A stretch of DNA of 41,422 nt from an uncultured cyanobacterium (GTDB lineage: Bacteria > Cyanobacteriota > Cyanobacteriia > PCC-6307 > Cyanobiaceae): NCBI GenBank assembly GCA_903856805.1, contig CAIOCZ010000121.1, forward strand, positions 1-41,422, in the 5' to 3' direction. Shown here one piece after another: positions 22,273-29,493 of this stretch. The translations under genes and the position numbers were made by a program. How positions within the stretch are numbered: position 1 is the stretch's first letter; every line of letters begins with the position of its first letter. A model generated the notes under the pieces. That model was not told the origin of the DNA. It made no database searches and saw only the letters and a list, made by a program, of their open reading frames with translations.

Positions 22273-22483
22273 CCAGGTGGTCCTTGCCGCCGCACTGGTT
22301 GCAGAACCAGGAGCCACTGCCGTCCCGGTCGTCAAAGCGATACCGGTCCCGCCCCCCGCAGGCGGGGCAGGGCTGATGGCGGTTGCTGAGCTGCTCGGCG
22401 TGCAGCCCCCCAAGCACCTCAAGGATGTCCCGCCAGCGGCCCGAGGCCGCCGTCATCACGTCGCTTGCCATGGGTGTCTCCAC
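22273..22483 (-). pseudogene. Phage/plasmid primase zinc-finger fragment
   Basis: The frame begins with GTG at 22483 (an ATG follows at 22471). It encodes ASGRWRDILEVLGGL, then HQPCPACGGRDRYRFDD and a second pair in GSWFCNQCGGKDH. The CPxCGG...CxxCGG zinc ribbon with an RYRFDD centre is the N-terminal domain of P4-alpha-type and related primases that start replication of phages and plasmids. A complete protein would continue with Toprim or primase and helicase domains for several hundred residues. Here homology ends near 22280 and the DNA becomes the TVP38 gene in another frame. The fragment cannot prime DNA, though it might still be translated as a short zinc protein. Confidence 0.8.
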
Positions 22484-22486
22484 GGC

Positions 22487-22624
22487 TCAACGACGATGGG
22501 CTGCTGCCGCCAACAAGGGCCCTGGCATGGCCATGCCAGTCCGCTCTGCCGCGATCACGGCATCGATCACCTGGCGCAGCACCGCCGTGATGGAGACGCT
22601 CAGAGGCGGCGCAAAGGAAGTCAT
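22487..22624 (-). CDS. Small ORF before the primase fragment
   Basis: A 45-residue frame starts MTSFAPPLSVSITAVLRQV and ends LLAAAAHRR, stopping three bases before the primase GTG. It has an alanine-rich helical look and no recognised domain. Tight spacing to the primase remnant suggests it was the first gene of that operon. There is no clear ribosome site, so it may be spurious. The remainder of the divergent gap (22625-22721) should hold the promoters for both directions, but no convincing -10/-35 pair was seen. Confidence 0.35.
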   Translation of the reverse strand: MTSFAPPLSVSITAVLRQVIDAVIAAERTGMAMPGPLLAAAAHRR

Positions 22625-22721
22625 GGATGCCTGAAACTCTGAGCACAGCCTGAGCGTACCCGGCAAGGCTTGATAAGTTGAACATTGCTGAGCCCCTCTG
22701 CTCAGCGCAAAGCCTGTCGTC

Positions 22722-24155
22722 ATGCCCATGGCCCCGATCGTCCTGCGCGACTACCAGCAGCAGCTGCTGAGCGATCTCCGCGCCGCCCTCAAGCTCCACC
22801 GTCGGGTCTGCGCCGTCATGCCCACCGGTGCAGGCAAGGGTCAGACCATCGGCGCCATCGTTCAGGGTGCTGCAGGCAAGGGCCGGCGGGTGCTGGTGCT
22901 CGCCCACCGGGCCGAGCTCATCGAGCAGCTCACCGGCACCGTGCGGGCCTGGGGGTTGGAGCCCGACGTGGTCTCCCCCGGCATGCGGCTACAGGGGCGC
23001 CAGGTGGCGGTGGGCTCGGTGCAGACCGTGGCCCGGCGGCTGGAGCAGTTGCCGCCGCCGGATCTGATCATTCAGGACGAGGCCCACCACCTGGTGGTAG
23101 GCAACGTCTGGGGCCGGATCATCGAGGCCTGGCCAGGTGCCCATCTGATCGGCAAGACCGCCACCCCCGAGCGCCTCGACGGCAAGGGGTTGGGCGTAGA
23201 GGCCGGCGGCTATTTCCAGGCCCTGGTGCTGGGTCCCTCAGCGGCCTGGCTGGTGGAGCAGGGCTGGCTGGCAAAACCCCGAGTCTTCTCCTGGCCAGGA
23301 GCCAGGAACAGCAAGCTCCGTCGCCGCATGGGCGAGTACGACCTGGAGCAGGCGGCACGCGCCTTCGGGGACCGGGCCGCCATCGGCGATGCGGTGTCCC
23401 ACTACCGCCGTCGACTGCACCCGGGTACGGCGATCTGCTTCTGCTGCACCATCGAGCACGCCGAGCAGATGGCCGGCGCCTTCCGCGCTGCGGGAATCCG
23501 GGCCGCATCGGTGAGCGGCGGCACCCCTGCCGATGAACGCAAACGCCTGATCGCCGGGCTCGGTCCCGGCGAGGTGGAGGTGCTCACCAGCTGCATGATC
23601 ATTTCCGAGGGCACTGACATCCCCTCAGTCGGCGGCGCAATCCTGATGCGGCCCACCGCTTCCTTGGGCCTCTATCTGCAGATGGTTGGCCGGGCCTTGC
23701 GTCCCGCGCCAGGGAAGAGCGAGGCGGTGATCCTTGATCACGTGGGCAACGCCCATCGCCACGGCCTGCCCACCGATGAGCGCGAATGGAACCTGGCCGG
23801 CCGCAGGCGCCGCGAAGGAGTCTCGATCACGATCAAGGACTGCCCGGTGTGTTTCTGCAGCTGCCCCAGTACTGCACAGGTGTGCCCGGACTGTGGCCAC
23901 CTGTTCCTCACAGGCGAGCACGATGAGCAGCGCCGCGGGCTCCAGCAGCTTGAGGGCGAGCTTGTTGAAGTCACTGGAAGTCGCCACCGGCCCAAGCCCC
24001 AGCAACAGCGGCCCCAGAGGAGGCACCCGGCAGCTGGCTGCCGCACCTTCGAGCAGCTGCTGCAGCGCGAGCAGGAGCGCGGCTACAAACCCGGCTGGGC
24101 CAGACACGTCTGGGCTGCCAGGCAGCACAACAAGGCAAACAGCAGTACGCTTTGA
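22722..24155 (+). CDS. SF2 DEAD/DEAH-box helicase, phage/plasmid type
   Basis: The protein has 477 residues. Visible motifs: Q-like LRDYQQQLL (8-16), Walker A MPTGAGKG (33-40), DEAH (119-122), KTATP (145-149), motif V-like SEGTDIP and motif VI QMVGRALRP near 320. A zinc ribbon follows (CPVC ... CPDCG, about 375-395), and the tail has GYKPGWARHVW, as seen in phage helicases of this class. The enzyme uses ATP to unwind or remodel nucleic acids, most likely in replication or recombination of the mobile element. The start MPMAP at 22722 places the Q-like motif at the usual distance. The toxin-antitoxin operon starts 21 bases downstream, and its operator overlaps the end of this gene. Confidence 0.9.
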   Translation: MPMAPIVLRDYQQQLLSDLRAALKLHRRVCAVMPTGAGKGQTIGAIVQGAAGKGRRVLVLAHRAELIEQLTGTVRAWGLEPDVVSPGMRLQGRQVAVGSVQTVARRLEQLPPPDLIIQDEAHHLVVGNVWGRIIEAWPGAHLIGKTATPERLDGKGLGVEAGGYFQALVLGPSAAWLVEQGWLAKPRVFSWPGARNSKLRRRMGEYDLEQAARAFGDRAAIGDAVSHYRRRLHPGTAICFCCTIEHAEQMAGAFRAAGIRAASVSGGTPADERKRLIAGLGPGEVEVLTSCMIISEGTDIPSVGGAILMRPTASLGLYLQMVGRALRPAPGKSEAVILDHVGNAHRHGLPTDEREWNLAGRRRREGVSITIKDCPVCFCSCPSTAQVCPDCGHLFLTGEHDEQRRGLQQLEGELVEVTGSRHRPKPQQQRPQRRHPAAGCRTFEQLLQREQERGYKPGWARHVWAARQHNKANSSTL

Positions 24156-24161
24156 CGTACG
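24144..24161 (+). promoter_or_regulatory. Paired GTAC palindromes: candidate YefM operator
   Basis: AGTACG at 24144-24149 and CGTACG at 24156-24161 each contain the core GTAC, with centres 12 bases apart. The YefM-YoeB operator of E. coli has two TGTACA-core palindromes with the same centre spacing (recalled knowledge). The site lies 16 bases before the antitoxin ATG, in the last codons of the helicase gene, so it would let the pair control itself independently. Confidence 0.6.
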
Positions 24162-24176
24162 GGTGAAGGCCATGTC

Positions 24177-24419
24177 ATGACCACCGTGTCCGCCACAGAA
24201 GCCCGCAAGCGGCTCTATGCCCTGATCGACGAGGTGGGGCAGTCCCACGAGCCTGTGCAGATCACCGGCAAGCGCAGCAACGCCGTGCTGCTGTCCGAAG
24301 ACGACTGGCGCGCCATCCAGGAGACCCTGCATCTGGTCTCGATCCCGGGCATGCGTGAGTCGATCCTTGAAGGCATGGCCACTGAGGTGAGCGAACTGAG
24401 CAGCGAACCGGGCTGGTGA
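24177..24419 (+). CDS. yefM: YefM-type antitoxin
   Basis: The protein has 80 residues. It opens with TVSATEARKRLYALIDEV and continues with QSHEPVQITGKRSNAVLLSE and DDWRAIQETL, a near-textbook YefM/Phd N-terminal DNA-binding domain with a linker helix. The C-terminal tail (LEGMATEVSELSSEPGW) is acidic and should mask the toxin active site. The stop codon overlaps the toxin GTG start by four bases (GTGA), so translation is coupled. The paired GTAC sites upstream are the likely autoregulatory operator. Inside a mobile island, the pair could act as a maintenance module. The ATG at 24177 follows a weak purine stretch. Confidence 0.9.
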   Translation: MTTVSATEARKRLYALIDEVGQSHEPVQITGKRSNAVLLSEDDWRAIQETLHLVSIPGMRESILEGMATEVSELSSEPGW

Positions 24420-24685
24420 GCTGGACTGTTCTTTTCACCAAGCAGGCCCAGAAGGACGCCCGCAAACTCGCTTCCGCATCCCCTGCTCTCAAGCAGAAAG
24501 CTCAGGGCCTGCTGGACATCCTGGCCGTTGACCCCTATCAGCAGCCACCTCCCTACGAGGCCCTGGTCGGCGATCTGCGAGGGGCCTGCTCAAGGCGCAT
24601 CAACATCCAGCACCGTCTCGTCTACCAGGTGCTGGAGGAGGAGCGGATCGTGAAGGTGCTGCGCCTCTGGAGCCACTACGAGTAA
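24416..24685 (+). CDS. yoeB: YoeB-type mRNA interferase toxin
   Basis: The protein has 89 residues, close to the usual 84-90. It starts SWTVLFTKQAQKDARKL and ends with RRINIQHRLVYQVLEEERIV and LRLWSHYE. The Txe/YoeB signatures are there: Glu in the PPYEALVG region, Arg in RRINIQHRLVY, and the HYE ending with His and Tyr, as in the catalytic C-terminus of YoeB. YoeB binds ribosomes and cuts mRNA at the A site. All these residues are present, so the toxin looks functional. The start is a GTG inside the antitoxin stop region. The next gene begins 21 bases downstream. Confidence 0.92.
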   Translation: MSWTVLFTKQAQKDARKLASASPALKQKAQGLLDILAVDPYQQPPPYEALVGDLRGACSRRINIQHRLVYQVLEEERIVKVLRLWSHYE

Positions 24686-24706
24686 TCCCGCCCGGCAACA
24701 GGAGGC

Positions 24707-25084
24707 ATGGCCTCCTCCCCTAGCGAACACGAGATCCAGCAGCGCATTCGCCTGGCCTGCGGCCGCGGTCCGGTGCGGCTCTGGCGCAACAACACCGGCG
24801 CCCTAGTCGACCAGCAGGGGCGCTTCGTGCGCTTCGGGCTGTGCAAGGGCAGCAGTGACCTGATCGGCCTGCGCGCGCTGGAGATCACGCCCGAGCTGGT
24901 CGGCCAGCGGCTCGCCCAGTTCGTCGCTCTGGAGGTCAAGACAGCCCAGGGCGTACTCAGCTCGGAGCAGCGGGCCTTCCTGAGGCTCGTTCAGGAGCTC
25001 GGTGGCGTAGCAGCGGTCTGCCGCTCCGTGGAGGAGGCCGAGCAGCTGCTTGGCACCCCGAGGCAAGTGCTGCTGGGACACTGA
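24707..25084 (+). CDS. VRR-NUC domain nuclease
   Basis: The protein has 125 residues, one VRR-NUC domain. Visible motifs are SEHEIQQRIRLACG at the N-terminus, RLWRNNTGALVD, the acidic GSSDLIGL turn near residue 50, and VALEVKTAQG near residue 75, in which Glu and Lys of ExK complete the PD-(D/E)XK-type active site. Stand-alone VRR-NUC proteins are common beside SF2 helicases in phage genomes, where they are thought to act on branched or structured DNA. The helicase about 550 bases upstream fits this pairing, with a toxin-antitoxin operon placed between. The stop overlaps the next ORF by one base. Confidence 0.88.
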   Translation: MASSPSEHEIQQRIRLACGRGPVRLWRNNTGALVDQQGRFVRFGLCKGSSDLIGLRALEITPELVGQRLAQFVALEVKTAQGVLSSEQRAFLRLVQELGGVAAVCRSVEEAEQLLGTPRQVLLGH

Positions 25085-25248
25085 TGGATCCGGCAGAACT
25101 GCAGCAGCGGCTGAGGCGGCTCGCCCAGGCCCACCCAGACGAGCACCCCTACACCCTTGCTCTGAGATTGCAGGCAGAGACAGGGAAGGTGATGACTGGG
25201 CAGCTTGCCAAGCACATCCTGCAGAGGCTCGGACAGGATCGGACCTGA
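25084..25248 (+). CDS. Small hypothetical protein coupled to the VRR-NUC gene
   Basis: A 54-residue frame starts with an ATG that shares its A with the VRR-NUC stop (TGATG). It begins MDPAELQQRLRRLAQAHP and ends LAKHILQRLGQD. Two amphipathic helices are likely, with no known domain. Translational coupling and ordinary codon use for this region support it as real. It may be a partner or a small DNA-binding protein of the same module; nothing in the sequence decides this. Confidence 0.6.
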   Translation: MDPAELQQRLRRLAQAHPDEHPYTLALRLQAETGKVMTGQLAKHILQRLGQDRT

Positions 25249-25250
25249 TA

Positions 25251-25290
25251 TGCCAGGACGTGTCAGGAAGTGACTAGGAGTGCCAAGCTT
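25251..25290 (+). repeat. Phased 10-bp direct repeats
   Basis: Four consecutive decamers: TGCCAGGACG, TGTCAGGAAG, TGACTAGGAG and TGCCAAGCTT. The first three agree with TGNCAGGANG with few differences; the fourth is weaker. A 10-base period puts each copy on the same face of the helix. They lie directly before the next gene (ATG at 25296), so they could be binding sites for its product or a small iteron-like array. Confidence 0.6.
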
Positions 25291-25295
25291 GCCGT

Positions 25296-26048
25296 ATGGT
25301 TCGGAAAATCCCATTCAGGATCCTGAACGTGGCCATCACCTACGCGGAGCTGCTTGAGCGCCAGGAGGAGAACCGCACAGCGTTCGGTCGGATGCTGCTG
25401 AACTGGCGAAGAACCAACGGCTGGACCCAGTACACCGCCTGCAGCTGGGCGGAAGAGGCCGGCTTCGATGCGATCTCCTACGGCAACCTCTCGGTCATCG
25501 AGCAGGGCAAGGCCGGTGAGCTGCGGCAGAAGGCCTTCTGGCAGCTGGGCGAGCTGAACCGCCGCATCGCCGAGAAGGACTGGGGCCCGATCAAGAGCCA
25601 GGCGATCAAGGAGAAGCTCGAGAACGCCATCCCGCTGGGAGACGACGAATCCCCGGCTTGGACGCCCCTGGAGCTCTGGGCCTGCTACTGCGGCCTAAGA
25701 GATGTGCCGGCAGCGTTCCGCACCACGCCCGCACCGACCGTTGGTCAGCGCAAGGCCACGGAGCTTTCCAGCAAGTGGCGCAACCAGATGCGCCGGGTCG
25801 TTGACGAATGCGGCCTCGAACCAAGCGATGCCCTCAGCTCCCTGGCGGTTGAGGCGAGCGAAGAGCATCGCAAGCGCTTCTTTGCCGTCCTCACGGGCTT
25901 CGGTGACTACAAGCCGGAGGAGCTTGCCCCACTGTGGGTCGAGAGCGACCTTTACCTGCCCAAGCGCTGGCTGGACCAGTGGGAGGCGGCCAACAGGAAA
26001 GACACCAAGCCCAACGGCCGCAGAGGCAAGAAGCCAGTCACGGCCTGA
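25296..26048 (+). CDS. Unknown protein with HTH-like N-terminus
   Basis: The protein has 250 residues and no family recognised with certainty. Residues about 20-90 (AFGRMLLNWRRTNGWTQYTA ... SYGNLSVIEQGKAGELRQ) resemble an XRE-type helix-turn-helix, with the GWTQ turn and an NLSVIEQGK recognition-like helix. The middle has WTPLELWACYCGL and PTVGQRKATELSSKWRNQM, and the tail is basic (NGRRGKKP). A phage-type transcriptional or replication-initiation regulator is the best guess. Phased decamers lie 6-45 bases upstream and are a candidate operator. A start further in, such as the codon before AITYAELLE, cannot be excluded. A short inverted repeat follows the gene. Confidence 0.65.
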   Translation: MVRKIPFRILNVAITYAELLERQEENRTAFGRMLLNWRRTNGWTQYTACSWAEEAGFDAISYGNLSVIEQGKAGELRQKAFWQLGELNRRIAEKDWGPIKSQAIKEKLENAIPLGDDESPAWTPLELWACYCGLRDVPAAFRTTPAPTVGQRKATELSSKWRNQMRRVVDECGLEPSDALSSLAVEASEEHRKRFFAVLTGFGDYKPEELAPLWVESDLYLPKRWLDQWEAANRKDTKPNGRRGKKPVTA

Positions 26049-26063
26049 TGGCTAGGAATTAAC

Positions 26064-26082
26064 AGCCGCTGTGGGTGCGGCT
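26064..26082 (+). terminator. Short inverted repeat after the HTH-like gene
   Basis: AGCCGC (26064-26069) and GCGGCT (26077-26082) form a perfect 6-bp stem with a 7-base loop. There is no T-run right after, so it is a weak terminator candidate or a binding site. Confidence 0.3.
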
Positions 26083-26093
26083 ATCAGGTAACA

Positions 26094-26951
26094 GTGCTAA
26101 TTTTCGGATCAGCGGGCAACCGCCCGATTCGATCCGTCATGGCTCCTCCCCCCAGGCCTCATGTGGCCGGCACTGAAACGCCCGGCTCCGCTGATGCGAC
26201 AAGCATCCCGGCTTCCGAAGCGCTGCCGGCCATCCCGGCCCACGCCACCCCAGAGCAACAGCTCACCCATACCCTGGCCAGCTTCCAGGCCGAGGCGTCC
26301 ACCATCACCGCCGCCGATCTGGCGGAAGTGGTTCACGCAGCCCGCCCCGCGTTCCGCCGCGGGATGTGCTGGTCCGCCCACCTGCGCGAGCAGCAAGGGC
26401 GCTCCAGGCTGCAGGTCACGGTGATGCACGTCGCCGGGGCCGAGCTCTGCAGCGAGTACTGGGCCGATGAGGCCAGCGACCTGGCCGAAACGACCGGCCT
26501 GATGCTGGCGATGCTGCTGGGCATTCCTGTGTCTGCACAAGCTCGGGCTGTACAGCCCAATGCAAATGCAGAAGAGCAGACGACTGAAAAGCCTGATGTG
26601 GATCACCCGCAGCAGGCTTGCCCCGATCAGCAAGCCGACGATCCGTCTCCACAGGATCCAGTCCCCCTGGCTGGCTCCAGGGATGGCGGCACTTCTGCAG
26701 ACGGTGATCCAGCCCTGGCCCCGCTCTCCCCTGAGGAGGTCGGCGAGGTTCACCGCCGCGTGCTCGAGCTGCCCCAGGCCACACGCCGTGAGCTGACCAC
26801 AGCGTTCCGCGAGCACTTCCAGGTGCCGCGCAATGCCCGCTCCATCGGTGATCGCATCACCCAACAGCAGCACAGCGACTTCATCGAGCTCTTCCTCGAG
26901 GAAGCGCAGGGCCAGGAGCAGGCGGCACCTCCTGCGGAACCAGGCCCATGA
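26094..26951 (+). CDS. Unknown phage-type protein with proline/glutamine-rich middle
   Basis: The protein has 285 residues from 26094; an ATG at 26139 is equally plausible. Residues about 60-150 form a compact segment (RRGMCWSAHLREQQGRSRL, VTVMHVAGAELCSEYW, TTGLMLAMLLGIP). Its order faintly recalls the ERF-type single-strand annealing fold, but the similarity is too weak for a call. A low-complexity linker (QACPDQQADDPSPQDPVP) follows, then a helical C-terminal domain (LSPEEVGEVHRRVLELPQ; TTAFREHFQVPRNARSIGDR) that looks like a separate DNA- or protein-binding unit. The stop overlaps the next gene by four bases (ATGA). Position in the island suggests a replication or recombination role, as inference only. 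Confidence 0.6.
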   Translation: MLIFGSAGNRPIRSVMAPPPRPHVAGTETPGSADATSIPASEALPAIPAHATPEQQLTHTLASFQAEASTITAADLAEVVHAARPAFRRGMCWSAHLREQQGRSRLQVTVMHVAGAELCSEYWADEASDLAETTGLMLAMLLGIPVSAQARAVQPNANAEEQTTEKPDVDHPQQACPDQQADDPSPQDPVPLAGSRDGGTSADGDPALAPLSPEEVGEVHRRVLELPQATRRELTTAFREHFQVPRNARSIGDRITQQQHSDFIELFLEEAQGQEQAAPPAEPGP

Positions 26952-27202
26952 GCGAGAGCCATCGCCCCCGGCCGCCACGCCGCTACGGCGTGGTCATCGC
27001 CTTCGACATCTACGACTGGGACGGAGAGAACGGCTGCGGCATGACCTTCCAGCCCCGCGCCGTCCAGGTGGTCGAGTTTGTGCCTTACGAGCAGGTGGAT
27101 CCCACCGATGGCTTCGAGGAGGTCGAGGGCTACACCACCACCGGCGCTGGTGCCGGTGATTGGAGCACTGGCGCTGCCGACGACGGCGAGGAGTTGTTCT
27201 GA
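26948..27202 (+). CDS. Small acidic hypothetical protein
   Basis: The protein has 84 residues and overlaps its upstream neighbour by four bases and its downstream neighbour by one. A basic lead (HRPRPPRRYG) is followed by a strand-like segment (VVIAFDIYDWDGENG) and an acidic end (GAADDGEELF). No known domain was recognised. The coupled arrangement and clean frame support it as a real gene of the island operon. Confidence 0.6.
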   Translation: MSESHRPRPPRRYGVVIAFDIYDWDGENGCGMTFQPRAVQVVEFVPYEQVDPTDGFEEVEGYTTTGAGAGDWSTGAADDGEELF

Positions 27203-27519
27203 TGCCGCTCGATCGTCAGGGCATCCACTCCGGGGCCTGGAGCGGCAGGCCCCCTCACCGGCCCGGCCCCCAGCTGCCTGCGTTCTGCCGCAGCCGCAGG
27301 CCCACCGTCATGGTCACGGCCTCCAGCCTGTCTTGCCTTCGCGGGCTGGTGCTGCTGGGGCTGGCGTTTCAGATCAGCACCTTGCTGCTTGTGCTCGCCG
27401 GGCCGGTGCCGACGCGGCCAGTCACCAGCCCCAGCACCGTCTTCCGCCCCGATGCCGGCACTGACGCCGGCACTGACGCCGGTGAGGTTCCACCTGTCAC
27501 ACCGTTTTCAGACCGATGA
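27202..27519 (+). CDS. Small hypothetical protein with one membrane span
   Basis: From an ATG at 27202 (sharing the preceding stop as TGATG) the protein has 105 residues. After a basic, proline-rich start it shows one hydrophobic stretch (CLRGLVLLGLAFQISTLLLV), then a short tail with a GTDAGTDAG repeat made by a 12-bp tandem duplication at 27454-27477. The frame is open further upstream, but the coupled ATG is the natural start. The stop overlaps the antirepressor ATG by four bases. Function unknown; a small inner-membrane protein is the literal reading. Confidence 0.5.
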   Translation: MPLDRQGIHSGAWSGRPPHRPGPQLPAFCRSRRPTVMVTASSLSCLRGLVLLGLAFQISTLLLVLAGPVPTRPVTSPSTVFRPDAGTDAGTDAGEVPPVTPFSDR

Positions 27520-28295
27520 GCAACACGGCTTCAAGCTCCCTGGTTCCCTTTGACTTCGAAGGCAGCCAGATCCGCATCTTCACCGACGAGCAGGGCGACC
27601 CCTGGTTTGTCGCCACCGACGTCTGCAACGTGGTGGGCATCGGCAATCCTCGTTAGGCCACGACCCGACTGGATGCCGACGAGAAGGGTGTCATTTCAAC
27701 TGACACCCCTGGCGGTGTGCAGTCCGTGGCCACGGTGAATGAATCCGGGCTCTACTCCTTGGTGCTCGGCAGCCGCAAGCCGGAGGCCAAGCGCTTCAAG
27801 CGTTGGGTCACGCACGAGGTTTTGCCAGCGATCCGCCGGACTGGGCGCTACGCACTTCCAGGCCTAGCGCCCACGCCGGCATCCTTGCCCTCAGACAAGC
27901 AGGACAGCGTCGGGGCCCTGTTGCTGATTGGACAGGCCGTCGCCCAGGTCCCCAGCGTGAAACCCGGTATCGCCATGGCCGCAACGCTCACCTGCATTCA
28001 GGAAAACACTGGGCTGGCGACCGAAACCCTGCGGCGAGCCCTGCCGGCAACGGAGGACCCGATCTGCTCACTGAATGCCACAGGGCTCGGGCAGCTGTTG
28101 GGGATGAAAGCCAAGGACACGAACCAACATCTCGCAGCCTGCGGGCTGCAGATCCGCAATCAGCGTGGGGAATGGGAACTAACCAATGCCGGCCTGCATT
28201 GGGCAGAAGCCCTGCCCTATTGCCGCGGCGGCCACAGCGGCTACCAGATCATCTGGAATCCCGCCGTGGTCAGCGTGCTCCGGGAGCTGGCCTGA
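27516..28295 (+). pseudogene. Bro-N family phage antirepressor with in-frame TAG
   Basis: The ATG at 27516 opens a Bro-N domain: VPFDFEGSQIRIFTDEQG, then PWFVATDVCNVVGIGNPR. At codon 47 (27654-27656) a TAG follows, where related proteins continue with a short polar residue and ATxRLD. The same frame then carries on without loss (DADEKGVISTDTPGGVQ, NESGLYSLVLGSRKPEAKRF and RWVTHEVLPAIRRTGRYA). A C-terminal domain of about 130 residues, with LNATGLGQLLGMKAKDTN, ends at 28293-28295. Apart from the TAG the gene looks intact and is coupled on both sides. Antirepressors bind or inactivate phage repressors. Either this copy is newly inactivated, or a shorter protein restarts near 27717. Confidence 0.8.
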
Positions 28296-28516
28296 TGGAG
28301 AACCACACGATGCCACCCCCATCCGGACGTCACCGGATTTGGGTGACGACGGCAGAGGCCTGTGCAGCCCTTGGGATGAGCCGCGAAACCCTCCGCCAGC
28401 TGCGGCTGCGGGGTGTGCTCACCCCGGGCAAGCACTACAGGCGTTGGGGCTGCACCCAGGGCCGGGGGCCCCTGCAGTGGCACCTGGAGAACGTGGAGGC
28501 CACCATCACGGGTTGA
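28295..28516 (+). CDS. Helix-turn-helix DNA-binding protein (excisionase/MerR-like)
   Basis: The ATG shares its A with the antirepressor stop. The protein has 73 residues. Residues 17-45 (VTTAEACAALGMSRETLRQL then RLRGVLTPGKHYRRWG) form a winged-helix reading head as in excisionases and phage HTH_17 proteins, ending with LQWHLENVEATI, a typical pattern for phage-encoded AlpA/Xis-like factors. It may regulate the island or bend DNA during excision; the integrase that would use it is decayed. The assignment rests on the helix pattern only. Confidence 0.75.
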   Translation: MENHTMPPPSGRHRIWVTTAEACAALGMSRETLRQLRLRGVLTPGKHYRRWGCTQGRGPLQWHLENVEATITG

Positions 28517-28607
28517 AGCCGCAGGCATCTGAGGTTCTGAGACCTCAACCTCGGCATGCAGAGGCGGGGAGGGCACCAAGGGAGAATCAAGAACCGCTCC
28601 GATCGTC

Positions 28608-28841
28608 TTGCGCTGCACAAGAGCGGTCGGGTCGATGTTTCAATCGTTGGCCGGTCTCCATGCGAGCCAGAAGAGTGATCTCTACGCCCCCTCGCTCCAT
28701 TTCAAGTTGCTGGCGAGCCAAAGGGTCTACAGCGCCCGAGTCGGGCTGCAGTACCGCACACTTGGTCTGCCAACCGCCGATGGCGTGCATTGGTTCTGGA
28801 TCGGCACCCACGCGGAGTACGACCGCTTGATTGGCGGCTGA
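28608..28841 (+). pseudogene. ParE/RelE-like toxin fragment, N-terminus missing
   Basis: The frame contains APSLHFKLLASQRVYSARVG, then LQYRTLGLP and GVHWFWIGTHAEYDRLIGG. The SLHFK ... YSARVGLQYR ... WFWIGxHAEYDRL order is the second half of a common ParE/RelE-superfamily toxin. The first helices normally found before SLHFK are absent, and the preceding residues do not resemble them. No antitoxin gene is adjacent. It is best read as a remnant of a toxin-antitoxin pair, although a short protein could be made from the ATG at 28608 or 28635. Confidence 0.6.
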
Positions 28842-28960
28842 GTCCACCGCGTTCATCGACCTCTTGACCCCGCCCCGCTATCCCCGCGCTGCTGTATTGG
28901 GTGGGCCGTTAGGGCATCGGTGACGGCGGTGAAAGAAAAGCTGGGGCCGCTCGCCATAGC

Positions 28961-29493
28961 TCAGAGCTCGCCGTTGAACGCCTGGTGCAGGAGGGACTTC
29001 TTCAGTTCCTCCAGGGCGGCGAGTTTGCGTTCGTAGATGCGGGTGAGGTGTTGGGTTTCTTTCGACAAGGTGTCGAGTTGCTCCACCACAAGATCTTGAT
29101 TTGCCACATTAGGTAACGGGATCTTGACCGATAGAATGTCTCCCTTGCTGATATTTAATTGGAGACCACCTGCGCCTTTGCTTTTGTAGAATTATTTCAC
29201 CGAGGGACTGGTCAGAAAATACCTCAAATATGGAGGACGCACGTCAGATGAGAAGCCCTACATTTTCCCGACTCGTTGGTTCATCAGGAAGTTTATGCCG
29301 CCCAGGTTTCCAAAGATTGTGGGTACGCCTAGAATCTTTGGGTCCCCCGCCATGTCGATCATGGCGATAATCAAATCACCTTCACTCAGCAAAAATAAGG
29401 AATATTCCTTGGCAAAAGAATCAGGAAGGAATCTTTGATTATGCTCTGAATCAAAGTTGCCGCCCGGGCGGATACTACTCATTCGAATGTTAA
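28961..29493 (-). pseudogene. hsdS: Type I restriction specificity subunit (HsdS) remnant
   Basis: Two pieces on the minus strand. The first (29482-29258) has MSSIRPGGNFDSE, LLSEGDLIIAMIDMAGDPK and GVPTIFGNLGGINFLMNQRV, part of an HsdS target-recognition domain. The second (29191-28961), in another frame, has FYKSKGAGGLQLNISKGDI, VKIPLPNVANQDLVVEQLD, and the C-terminal coiled-coil end IYERKLAALEELKKSLLHQ followed by FNGEL. At least one frameshift and one stop separate them. The first piece runs directly into the IS element at 29494, which has removed the N-terminal domain. No HsdR or HsdM is present, so this is debris of a lost restriction system. Confidence 0.8.
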
